This document shows, in pieces, positions 16,546 to 24,360 of a stretch of 64,000 nucleotides of DNA. Every line of letters starts with the position of its first letter. Position 1 is the first letter of the stretch. Origin of the DNA: Streptomyces pyxinicus (GTDB taxonomy: Bacteria; Actinomycetota; Actinomycetes; Streptomycetales; Streptomycetaceae); NCBI RefSeq assembly GCF_024753135.1, contig NZ_JANUGP010000017.1, positions 1-64,000 on the forward strand. Reading direction: 5' to 3'. The position numbers were made by a program, and so were the translations under genes. Under the pieces are notes generated by a model. The model made no database searches. It was given only the letters and a program-made list of their open reading frames with translations, and was not told where the DNA came from.

Positions 16546-16574
16546 TTGACACGCCCTCGACCGCGCTCTAGCGT
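16546..16574 (+). promoter_or_regulatory. HrdB-type promoter of the GH2 gene
   Basis: TTGACA (16546-16551), 17-base spacer, TAGCGT (16569-16574). This closely fits the principal sigma factor consensus. The predicted transcription start near 16580 places the 16586-16605 palindrome immediately downstream, where a bound repressor would block elongation. Confidence 0.75.
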
Positions 16575-16585
16575 GAACCGAATTT

Positions 16586-16605
16586 GTAAAGTTTCCTAAC
16601 TTTAC
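16586..16605. promoter_or_regulatory. Perfect palindromic operator of the GH2 gene
   Basis: GTAAAGTT-TCCT-AACTTTAC: two perfect 8-base arms with a 4-base spacer in an AT-rich island in otherwise GC-rich DNA, directly downstream of the promoter and six bases before the GGAGACC ribosome site. It has the size and symmetry of a ROK-family site and resembles 15257-15278. Confidence 0.8.
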
Positions 16606-16620
16606 CCGGCTGGAGACCTC

Positions 16621-19326
16621 GTGTTCCCTCGCCCCGCGCCCGGACGCCGGTACCCCACCACCGCCCTGGCCCTCGTCCTGCTCGGCGCACTGACCCCCGC
16701 CGCCTGGGCGTCCGGCCCCCGGCCGCGTGCCGAGGTCACCCCCATCCCCTCGGCCGCCGGGACGAGCACCCCGCTGACCGGCTGGGCCGTCCAGTCCTCG
16801 GCGAAGGTGGCCGACCCGGCGGCGGCCGTCTCCTCCCCCGGCTACGCGGCGGCCGGCTGGCATCCGGCGGGCCCGCGCTCGACGGTGCTGGCCGCGCTGC
16901 TCGCCGACGGGGTCTACGCCGACCCGTTCCACTCCACGAACCAGCGGAAGATCGACCGGGCCGACTTCCAGGTGCCGTGGTGGTTCCGGTCCGACTTCAC
17001 CGTCACGGACACCGGCCGGCGCACCTCCCTCGACTTCAGCGGTGTGGTGTCCGCCGCCGACGTCTACGTCAACGGCCGCCGGGTGGCGCCCGCCGCGCAG
17101 GTCACCGGCGCGTACACGCACCACGAGTTGGACGTCACCCCGCTGGTCCGCGCGGGTACCAACACGGTCGCCTTCCGGGTGCGGCCCAACGACCCGAACA
17201 GGCATCTGACGATGGGCTGGCTGGACTGGCTCCAGCCGCCGCCGGACCAGAACATGGGCCTGGTCCGGGACGTCCTGGTGCGCCGGGGCGGCCCGGTCGC
17301 GCTGCGCGACGCCCACGTGGTCACCGACCTGGCCGTGCCCTCCCTGGCCACCGCCGACCTGACGGTGCGGGCCGAGGCCCGCAACGACACCGCCGCGCCG
17401 GTGACGACGGAGGTCTCCGGCCGCCTGGGCGGCGCCCGCTTCACCCGGACCGTCTCCCTCGCCCCGCACCAGAGGAGGACCGTCACCTTCTCCCCCGCCG
17501 ACGTGCCGGCCCTGCGCCTCACCCACCCCGCCGTGTGGTGGCCGGCCGGCATGGGCGGACAGCCGCTGTACGACCTGGACCTGACCGCCACCGTGGCCGG
17601 CCGCACCTCGGACACCGCGCACCAGAGGTTCGGCATCCGGGACGTCCGCGCCCCGCTGAACGGCGACGGCGCCCGCCAGTACCGGATCAACGGCCGCGAC
17701 CTGCTGATCCGGGGCGGCGGCTGGTCACCGGACGAGTTCCTGCGCTGGGACCGCCGCTACGTCGAGGACCGGCTGCGGTACGCCGTCGACCTGGGCCTGA
17801 ACACGATCCGGCTGGAAGGCCACCTGGAGCCGGACGAGTTCTTCGACCTGGCCGACCGGTACGGCGTGCTCACGCTGCCCGGCTGGGAGTGCTGCGACAA
17901 GTGGGAGGGCGACGTCAACCCGGACGGGTCCGGGGAGAAGTGGACGGACGCCGACCACGCCGTGGCGAAGGCGTCCATGGCCGCCGAGGCCGCCCGGCTG
18001 CGCGGCCACCCGAGCGTGCTCTCCTTCCTGATCGGCAGCGACGCCGCGCCGAACGCCCGGATCGAGAAGGACTACCTGGACGCGCTGCGGGCCGCCGACT
18101 GGCCCGCCCCCGTGGTCCCCGCCGCATCCGACGCGTCCTCCCCCGCGCTCGGCGCCTCGGGCATGAAGATGACCGGCCCCTACGACTGGGTGCCCCCGGC
18201 CTACTGGTACGCCAAACGCGAGGGCGGCGCCACCGGCTTCAACTCCGAGACCAGCGCGGGCCCGAGCATCCCCACTCTGGACACCCTGCGCCGGATGATG
18301 ACCCCGGCCGAACTGGACACCCTCTGGAAGGACCCCCGGGCGAAGCAGTACCACCGCTCACCGTCGGCCACCTTCCGCACCCTGGAGATCTACGACAAGG
18401 CGCTCGCCGCCCGCTACGGCACCCCGACGGGCCTCACCGACTACGTGCGCAAGGCCCAGCTGGCCCAGTACGAGAGCGTCCGCGCCCAGTTCGAGGCGTA
18501 CCGGCGCAACGCCCGGGACGCCGACAGGCCGGCGACCGGTGTGATCCACTGGATGTTCAACAGCGGCTGGACGTCCCTGCACTGGCAGCTGACGGACCGC
18601 TACCTCGACCAGAACGGCGCCTACTTCGGCGCGAAGAAGGCGAACGAGCCGCTGCACGCGCAGTACGCGTACGACACCCGCTCGGTCGTGGTGCTCAACG
18701 ACCGCCCGGCGCCCGCGCGGGGCCTCACGGTGCGGGCCACCCTCTACGACCCCGACGGCACCGAACGCTACGACCGCAGCGTCACCGGCCTCGCGGTGGG
18801 CGGTTCCGGGGCGCACGGCACGGCGTTCACGCTGCCGTCCTCGGTGCCGGGCTCGGCGCGCACCCACCTGCTGCGTCTGGTGCTCTCGGACCGGGACGGC
18901 ACGGAGCTGAGCCGGAACGTGTACTGGCTCTCGACGGCGCCGGACGTCCTCGACTGGGAGCACACCACCTGGTACCACACCCCGACCACGCGCTACGCCG
19001 ACCTCGGGGCGCTCGGCGCGATGGCCGAGGTCCCGGTGGCGGCGACGGCGGCCACCCGCTCCGTGGGCGGCACCTCGACCACGACGGTGACGCTGCGGAC
19101 CACCGGGAGCGGCCGGACGCCGGCGCTGATGACGGACGTCCACCTGGTCGACGCGCAGGGCCGGCCGGTGCTGCCGGTGCGCTGGTCGGACAACGAAATC
19201 GGCCTGTGGCCGGGCGAGTCGGTCACGCTGCGGGCCACCTACCGCACGGCCGACCTGCGGGGTTCGGCGCCGCGCGTGCGGGTCTCGGGGTGGAACACCC
19301 CGGAGCGGACGCTGCCGGCGGGCTGA
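16621..19326 (+). CDS. csxA: Secreted exo-beta-D-glucosaminidase (GH2, CsxA-like)
   Basis: A 901-residue secreted GH2 enzyme. It has a signal peptide (R-R-containing start, hydrophobic A-L-A-L-V-L-L-G-A-L, A-W-A-S), then a sugar-binding domain, immunoglobulin-like domain, TIM barrel and C-terminal beta domains. The exo-glucosaminidase subgroup is indicated by I-G-S-D-A-A-P-N with acid/base Asp474 and F-N-S-E-T-S-A-G-P with nucleophile Glu543, close to Asp469/Glu541 of Amycolatopsis CsxA. It removes glucosamine from chitosan oligomer ends outside the cell. GTG 16621 follows GGAGACC. A strong promoter with a palindromic operator, beside a ROK gene, suggests repression relieved by amino sugars. 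Confidence 0.93.
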   Translation: MFPRPAPGRRYPTTALALVLLGALTPAAWASGPRPRAEVTPIPSAAGTSTPLTGWAVQSSAKVADPAAAVSSPGYAAAGWHPAGPRSTVLAALLADGVYADPFHSTNQRKIDRADFQVPWWFRSDFTVTDTGRRTSLDFSGVVSAADVYVNGRRVAPAAQVTGAYTHHELDVTPLVRAGTNTVAFRVRPNDPNRHLTMGWLDWLQPPPDQNMGLVRDVLVRRGGPVALRDAHVVTDLAVPSLATADLTVRAEARNDTAAPVTTEVSGRLGGARFTRTVSLAPHQRRTVTFSPADVPALRLTHPAVWWPAGMGGQPLYDLDLTATVAGRTSDTAHQRFGIRDVRAPLNGDGARQYRINGRDLLIRGGGWSPDEFLRWDRRYVEDRLRYAVDLGLNTIRLEGHLEPDEFFDLADRYGVLTLPGWECCDKWEGDVNPDGSGEKWTDADHAVAKASMAAEAARLRGHPSVLSFLIGSDAAPNARIEKDYLDALRAADWPAPVVPAASDASSPALGASGMKMTGPYDWVPPAYWYAKREGGATGFNSETSAGPSIPTLDTLRRMMTPAELDTLWKDPRAKQYHRSPSATFRTLEIYDKALAARYGTPTGLTDYVRKAQLAQYESVRAQFEAYRRNARDADRPATGVIHWMFNSGWTSLHWQLTDRYLDQNGAYFGAKKANEPLHAQYAYDTRSVVVLNDRPAPARGLTVRATLYDPDGTERYDRSVTGLAVGGSGAHGTAFTLPSSVPGSARTHLLRLVLSDRDGTELSRNVYWLSTAPDVLDWEHTTWYHTPTTRYADLGALGAMAEVPVAATAATRSVGGTSTTTVTLRTTGSGRTPALMTDVHLVDAQGRPVLPVRWSDNEIGLWPGESVTLRATYRTADLRGSAPRVRVSGWNTPERTLPAG

Positions 19327-19333
19327 CCGCACG

Positions 19334-19364
19334 GGCGGGGGCGGGCGCGGCGCCCGCCCCCGCC
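19334..19364. terminator. Strong bidirectional hairpin terminator
   Basis: Two perfect 15-base arms (19334-19348 and 19350-19364, GC only) separated by one base, located between the convergent GH2 gene and secreted-protein gene. It should act in both directions. Confidence 0.85.
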
Positions 19365-19372
19365 GGCCCCGC

Positions 19373-20818
19373 TCAGGAGACGGTGAGCGCGGTGTCGTCC
19401 AGGACGAACGACGTCTGGAGCGTGGAGCCCTCGGTGCCGGTGAACCGGATCGTGACCGTCTGGCCCGCGTAGCTCGCCAGGTCGAACGTGCGCTGCGTGT
19501 AGCCGCTCGCCGCGTTCAGGTTGGAGTAGGTCGCGAGCGTCGACAGCACGGTGCCGCCGCTGTTCAGGACCTGCGCCTTGAGGGTGTCGTACGCCGTCGT
19601 GGTGGTGGTCTCGGCGGTGTCGACGTGCAGGTGGAAGCTGAGCTTGGCGCTGGTGCAGCCGGCCGGGACGGTCACCGTCTGGGCGAGGGTGTCGGTGCGG
19701 GCCGAGCCGTAGCCGTCCAGCCAGGCCTTGTAGGACCCGGTGCGGGCGGCCTCGCCGCTGTCGTCGGTGATGACACCGCTGGAGCCGGTCCAGGACGCGG
19801 CGCCGGACTCGAAGCCGGGGTTGGCGAGAAGCTGGCCGGCCGCGCAGGTGCCGCCACCGCCACCGCCTCCGGTGGTGCCCGCACCGGCGAGCCACGCGGT
19901 GGCGTTGAGGGCGAGGGGCGCGTTGGTGGCGCCCGAGTCGTTCCAGCCGTCGTAGAGGGTGTTGCCGGACTGGCCGGTGCCGTCGTCGATCGGGGAGCTG
20001 TCGCCCCAGAACGCGACCCGGCCGCTGCCGAAGGTGCTGGTGGCGAAGAAGGCGCCGGTGTTGCCGGAGTAACCGTCGCGGTAGACCAGGCCCTTGACCG
20101 AGGAGTTGTCGGCGGGCTTGAGGGTGGCCGTCGTACCGTCGGCGATCAGGCTCTTGGTGACCGTGCCGAAGGAGCCGTGCAGCACCGGGTTGGAGCTGTC
20201 GCTGATCGCCGCCGGGTAGCCGGACTTGACGTCGAGCGTGTCGATGGAGAAGCCGAACGGGTCGGTGGAGTCGACGCTGTTGTTCGTCATCAGGTCGTTG
20301 AGGACCTCGACCGCGTCCTCGCCGTCGTTGTCGCGGTCGGCTCCGGTGTGGTCGGAGATCATGAACAGACCGCCGCCGTTCTTCACGAAGGTCATGATGG
20401 CGGTCTTCTCGGCCGTCGTGAACGCCTTGTTGGGTTCGGGCAGGACCAGGGTGTCGAAGTTCGACAGGTCGGTCGCGGACGAGCCGCCGTAGCTCAGGGC
20501 GGAGCCCGAGGGCTGGGTCTTCAGGCTGTAGCCGCCGGCCTTCTGGAGGGCGACGCCCCAGGAGGACAGGGCGCCGGTCCAGTCGGTCTCGGCGTTCGGG
20601 GTGGCGTCCTGGCCGAGCGGGTCGGGCTGGCTGGTGGAGATGACCCAGTCGGCGTTCCCGGCCGTCTCGGCGTGGGCGTTGTCGAACAGGACGCGGTGCG
20701 TGGTCGCGGCGTGGGCGGGGGTGCTCGTGCCTGCCTGGACGGCGGCTGCGGCGAGGAGCAGACCGCAGCCGGCCAGGGCGGTGGTGAGCGTGCGGCGGGA
20801 TCTCCTGGATCCGGGCAT
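19373..20818 (-). CDS. Secreted two-domain protein (glutamine-amidotransferase-like fold plus C-terminal beta domain)
   Basis: A 481-residue exported protein. A signal peptide (basic start with R-R-S-R-R, hydrophobic core, cleavage after A-H-A) is followed by a domain resembling the class I glutamine amidotransferase/DUF4350 fold: V-L-F-D-N-A-H-A-E-T-A-G, F-D-T-L-V-L-P-E-P, G-G-L-F-M-I-S-D-H-T-G-A-D. A glycine run near residue 315 links to a beta-sandwich domain beginning L-L-A-N-P-G-F-E-S-G, often carbohydrate- or surface-binding. GGAGG sits 8 bases before ATG 20818. It may be a secreted hydrolase or adhesin; no catalytic triad could be assigned. Confidence 0.7.
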   Translation of the reverse strand: MPGSRRSRRTLTTALAGCGLLLAAAAVQAGTSTPAHAATTHRVLFDNAHAETAGNADWVISTSQPDPLGQDATPNAETDWTGALSSWGVALQKAGGYSLKTQPSGSALSYGGSSATDLSNFDTLVLPEPNKAFTTAEKTAIMTFVKNGGGLFMISDHTGADRDNDGEDAVEVLNDLMTNNSVDSTDPFGFSIDTLDVKSGYPAAISDSSNPVLHGSFGTVTKSLIADGTTATLKPADNSSVKGLVYRDGYSGNTGAFFATSTFGSGRVAFWGDSSPIDDGTGQSGNTLYDGWNDSGATNAPLALNATAWLAGAGTTGGGGGGGTCAAGQLLANPGFESGAASWTGSSGVITDDSGEAARTGSYKAWLDGYGSARTDTLAQTVTVPAGCTSAKLSFHLHVDTAETTTTTAYDTLKAQVLNSGGTVLSTLATYSNLNAASGYTQRTFDLASYAGQTVTIRFTGTEGSTLQTSFVLDDTALTVS

Positions 20819-21030
20819 CCGGCGAACCTCCATGAGGGGTGGGGAGAGGGCGGTGCGGCGCCAAATCTGCGCGCGTAGACCCGGGTTGAGGGTTCTACAC
20901 GCGTCGAACCGTTGAAAGGTACAGGGGATGGCGGGGTGGTGAACAGAAAGTCCCGGCAAGGAACGGGGACCGTGCTGGCCGGCGTCGCGGCGCTAGGACC
21001 GGTCCCGGATGGGCCGGTACTGACGTGCCG

Positions 21031-21807
21031 TCACCTCATATACATATACGGCGTGGTGGTGCTCAGCGCGTGGAAGCCGAGGCGGCCCAGGACGGGTCGG
21101 CTCATGGGTGACGCGTCGACCTGGAGGTAGCGGTAGCCGCGGGCGGCGGCGACCCGGGCCCGGTGGGCGACCAGGGCGCGGTACACGCCCCGGCCCCGCC
21201 AGGCCTCGATGGTGCCGCCGCCCCACAGCCCGGCGAACCGGGCGCCGGGGAGCAGTTCCATCCGGGCCGCGCTGACCGGTTCGCCGCCGGCCAGCGCGAC
21301 CACGGCGACGACCGTGGCCGGCGCGGACGCGAGGAGGCCGAGCAGGCGGTGCCGCAGCGCGGTGCCGTCGGTCCCGAACACCGTCTCGTGCACGTGCGTG
21401 AACAGGTCGACGCCGGCCCGGTCGGTGACCGGCACCAGCCGGACGCCCTCGGGCACGGCGGCGTCCAGGGGGAGTTCGGCGACCTCGCCGGCCAGCAGCG
21501 TCTCCTCGGGTCCGGCGCGGAAACCGGCGGCGGTGAGCCGGTTCCCGAGATCCGCCGGGAGGTCGTGGCCGTACAGCTTCCACTCGAAGTCCCGGCCCAG
21601 ACCGGTGAAGTGCTCGATCTGCTCCGCGATCGCCCCCTCCGCACCCGCCGCGTCCAGTCCCGACCACAGCACGCCGTTCCAGCCGTGCCCGTCCGCGACC
21701 TGCCGTACCACGGCACCGGCCCGCTCGATCCGGGCACCGGGGCCGTCGGGGCGGGCGCCCTCGCGCATGTCCCGGTCGTAGAGCGCGAGTACCGCCGTGT
21801 GATCCAT
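21031..21807 (-). CDS. GNAT-family N-acetyltransferase
   Basis: A 258-residue protein with a C-terminal GNAT domain: the acetyl-CoA loop is seen as E-A-W-R-G-R-G-V-Y-R-A-L-V, preceded by W-G-G-G-T and followed by R-G-Y-R-Y-L-Q-V-D-A and R-L-G-F. The N-terminal ~120 residues form an additional, divergent lobe, as in two-lobed GNAT proteins. No paired toxin or antibiotic gene is nearby. Acceptor unknown. Confidence 0.83.
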   Translation of the reverse strand: MDHTAVLALYDRDMREGARPDGPGARIERAGAVVRQVADGHGWNGVLWSGLDAAGAEGAIAEQIEHFTGLGRDFEWKLYGHDLPADLGNRLTAAGFRAGPEETLLAGEVAELPLDAAVPEGVRLVPVTDRAGVDLFTHVHETVFGTDGTALRHRLLGLLASAPATVVAVVALAGGEPVSAARMELLPGARFAGLWGGGTIEAWRGRGVYRALVAHRARVAAARGYRYLQVDASPMSRPVLGRLGFHALSTTTPYMYMR

Positions 21808-21975
21808 ACGCCCACCTCAGCAGGCCGGCGCGGCGGGCGGCAACCGGATTGCCGCGGGCCGGGGCCGTCCGGCTCGGCGGGACCACGCGTCCGGCGAGCA
21901 GGGCGCGACGCCCACAGGGCCGAACCGTCCGGAAGCCGATTGTCGGGCGAGCGCGGCGCGTGGTCTCATCTCGGC

Positions 21976-22330
21976 ATGAGCAGAGCCGCGGACGTCATCG
22001 TGCTGGCCCCTTACTGCGACGACGTGATGGAACCGCTGACCCGGGAGGCGCCCGGGCGCAGCTGGCGGGGGCGGTTCGAACCGGTGCGGGGGCAGGACGG
22101 CGGCTTCGGCTACGGCTGGGCGATCGAGTTCGATGCTTCGGCCTCTCGATGCTGCACGACGGCAGGCTGGTCGAAGTGCCGCTGCCGCGCACCGAGCGGT
22201 TCCACCAGCCTGCACCGCCGGGCGAGCAGGGTCCGCCGGAACCCGGACTGCTGCTGCGCACCGACCTGCGCCGGCAGCTGCCCGACCAGACCCCCGCGGA
22301 GCTCCGGGACCCCCGCCGGCCTGGTGAGGC
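21976..22330 (+). pseudogene. Hypothetical protein gene, frameshifted
   Basis: Starting at ATG 21976 a frame encodes V-I-V-L-A-P-Y-C-D-D-V-M-E-P-L-T and continues to W-A-I-E-F-D. Near 22130 plausible coding character moves to another frame, reading F-G-L-S-M-L-H-D-G-R-L-V-E-V-P-L-P-R and later L-L-L-R-T-D-L-R-R-Q-L-P-D. In the first frame the residues after 22130 become Cys- and Arg-rich nonsense. The second frame has no proper end before the convergent acetyltransferase gene. I do not recognise the family. The 3' limit given is approximate. Confidence 0.55.
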
Positions 22331-22396
22331 ACCGTCTCCGTCGGGGCGTCGCGCTGCGCATGGCGAGTTTCGCCTCGCAGCCGCGCCGCCCCCTGC

Positions 22397-23251
22397 TCAG
22401 CCGAGTTCGAGTGTCGTGACGCCGAACACGCGTTCCCGGGCGTGCGGGCGGACGGGGCCCGTGTACATGCGGGCCGTCTCGAACGAGGGCTGGAAGCCGG
22501 CCTGTTCGGCGAGGGCGACGGCGGCCGTGTGGGGCTCGGGGACGTCGATGGCGATCTGTTCGCCGGCGAACTCGGCGGCGAGGGCGGTGAACAGGGCCCG
22601 GGCGTCGTCGGCGGTGTCCGCGAAGAGGGGGCCGATGCGCGGGCCGTCGTGGCCGGGGCGGACGACCCCGTAGCCGGTGAGACGTCCGCCGTTTTGGCGC
22701 AGGCAGGCGCGGTGCCCGGGGCCGGCGAGCCACTCGGCGAGGAAGCGGGGGCGGTCGGCGGGCTGGCAGGCGCTGTCGTAGGCGGTGATGGCGGCCAGGT
22801 CGGCGAGCCCCGCGCGGCGTACGCCCGGGGCGGGCTCCGCCGCGGGGGCGGTGCCGGTGAACCGGACGGTGCGGTAGGCGAGTTCGAAGCCGGACTGCCG
22901 GTAGTTGTCCTGCTGGGCGACGACGCCGTCCAGGCCGACGGTGCGGCCCTCGGCGTGGGCGAGGGCGGTCTTCCAGGTGGTGAGCCCGTGGCCGTGGCCG
23001 CGCAGGTCGGGGCGGACCAGGTAGCAGCCGAGGAAGGCGTAGTCGGGGCCGTAGGTGACGACCGAGATCGCCGACACCGGCTCCCCGTCGATCCGGCCGA
23101 GGAAGAAGCCGTCGGGGTCCTGGGCGAAGAACGCCGGCCCGTCGGACAGCCCGGGGTTCCAGCCCTCCGCCGCCGCCCATGCGCTGATCACCGGCCAGTC
23201 GGCGAGGGTGGCCTGCGTGACGACGAGGTCGTGGGGGGCCGCTGAGGTCAT
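22397..23251 (-). CDS. GNAT-family N-acetyltransferase (two-lobed, YitH/HolE-like)
   Basis: A 284-residue protein. The first lobe is a GNAT domain: L-G-C-Y-L-V-R-P-D-L-R-G-H-G-H-G-L carries the CoA-binding R-G-x-G-x-G/L motif, and Y-R-Q-S-G-F-E marks motif B. A second, weaker acetyltransferase-like lobe follows (R-R-A-G-L-A-D-L-A-A-I-T-A-Y-D through P-L-F-A-D-T-A-D-D-A). This layout resembles the YitH/HolE group. ATG 23251 is favoured over ATG 23296. Acceptor unknown. It lies downstream of the decayed chaplin gene on the same strand. Confidence 0.82.
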   Translation of the reverse strand: MTSAAPHDLVVTQATLADWPVISAWAAAEGWNPGLSDGPAFFAQDPDGFFLGRIDGEPVSAISVVTYGPDYAFLGCYLVRPDLRGHGHGLTTWKTALAHAEGRTVGLDGVVAQQDNYRQSGFELAYRTVRFTGTAPAAEPAPGVRRAGLADLAAITAYDSACQPADRPRFLAEWLAGPGHRACLRQNGGRLTGYGVVRPGHDGPRIGPLFADTADDARALFTALAAEFAGEQIAIDVPEPHTAAVALAEQAGFQPSFETARMYTGPVRPHARERVFGVTTLELG

Positions 23252-23419
23252 CGGTGCGCTCCGCTTCGGTCGGGTTCGGGCCGTGCCGTCCCGCATCCTT
23301 CCGGATCGGGGCGGCCTCGCGCCATGGCGTGATCGGCCGCTTCGTGGCCGGACGGCGGTCGGGCCCCCCGGTGTCCCCTACCGGGCCGGCGGCCGGTGGA
23401 GCACACGGGGGCCGAGTCA

Positions 23420-24094
23420 GCGGGTGCGGCCGGGGGCGGAAGCGGCGGTACAGCACCGTGCCGGTGAGCAGGAGCGCGGCGCTGCCGGCAACGGCCGGGG
23501 CTGTCCAGTCCGCGCCGGTGTGGGCCGGCGAGGACGCCACCGGCCGGGGCGCCGTCCGCTGCGGTACCGGGTGGTGGCGGACCGGGGCCGTCGGCTCGGG
23601 CGGGCGCGGCCTCGGGGTGCGGGGCTGTGCGCCGGGGCCGTTGACCGAGGTGTTGCCGGTGGCCGGGTTGCCGATGCCGACCACGTCGACGCTGTTGCCG
23701 CTGATGTTCACCGGGAGGTGCACGGGGAGCTGGACGCCGTTGCCGGACAGCACACCCGGCGAGCCCTTGGCACCGCCGTGCGCGGACGCGCCGGTGGCCG
23801 AGGCGGCGCCGGACGTGCCGGTGGCCGCCTTGGCCGGGCCGCCGGCGTTGGCGCAGCGGTTGCCGGCCGCCGGGTCGAGCAGCGCGACGACGTTCACGGT
23901 GTCGCCGCACGCGTTGACCGGCACGTGCCCGGGAGCTGGACGCCGTTGCCGGAGACCAGTCCGGGCGAGCCGGCCGCCGTGCCGGCGGCCGCGGCACCGT
24001 CGGCCGCGAAGGCGGCGGACACCGGGAGCGCCACGGTCATCGCGCCGGACGCGGCGACGACGGCGATCACACCGTCGCGGGTAGCGCGTCTCAT
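23420..24094 (-). pseudogene. Long chaplin with frameshift and altered sorting signal
   Basis: The start at 24094 encodes a normal signal peptide (V-I-A-V-V-A-A-S-G-A-M to A-F-A-A-D) and S-G-N-G-V-Q-L-P, but one base is missing near 23930, so this frame stops at 23894 after 66 residues. The continuing frame carries the rest of chaplin domain 1 (P-V-N-A-C-G-D-T-V-N-V-V-A-L-L), chaplin domain 2 (G-N-S-V-D-V-V-G-I, lacking the two Cys), a Pro-rich linker and a membrane anchor (A-L-L-L-T-G-T-V-L-Y-R-R). The sortase motif expected as L-A-x-T-G reads P-A-H-T-G. Intact long chaplins are cell-wall-anchored aerial-hypha coat proteins. A single-base error could explain the frameshift but not the sorting-motif change. 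Confidence 0.82.
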
Positions 24095-24149
24095 GGGTTT
24101 CCTGCCTTCCGGACTTCGTCGCGAGCGGTCACCCGCTGTTCTGGAAACG

Positions 24150-24192
24150 GGGGTGAACCGATCAGAGTTCTGGCTGATCGGTCTTTCACCCC
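24150..24192. promoter_or_regulatory. Large inverted repeat upstream of chaplin gene
   Basis: Nested arms GGGGTGA-ACCGATCA and TGATCGGT-(ctt)-TCACCCC pair over 15 bases with a 3-base bulge around a 10-base loop. It lies 56-98 bases upstream of the chaplin start and 169 bases before the divergent hydrolase start. It may be an operator or an RNA hairpin. Confidence 0.6.
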
Positions 24193-24360
24193 ATCGAGTG
24201 GCAGGTTGATCGAACCTCATGGAAAGCCGCTCAATGATCGGCGAGTGAAGGCGCCTGACCGTACGCCCGCTCGCCGGGAGGCGGGGCGCCCGGGGCCCGC
24301 TTAGGGTGACCGCAAGGGCGCCGGTCCCGGTCCATGGCGGGCGCCCCCCGGGAGGCATCG

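Noticed and set aside
22110..23924. A 604-codon minus-strand open frame
   Set aside because: It only joins the second-frame part of the chaplin to a non-coding frame across the GNAT gene; the chaplin and GNAT genes explain the coding signal.
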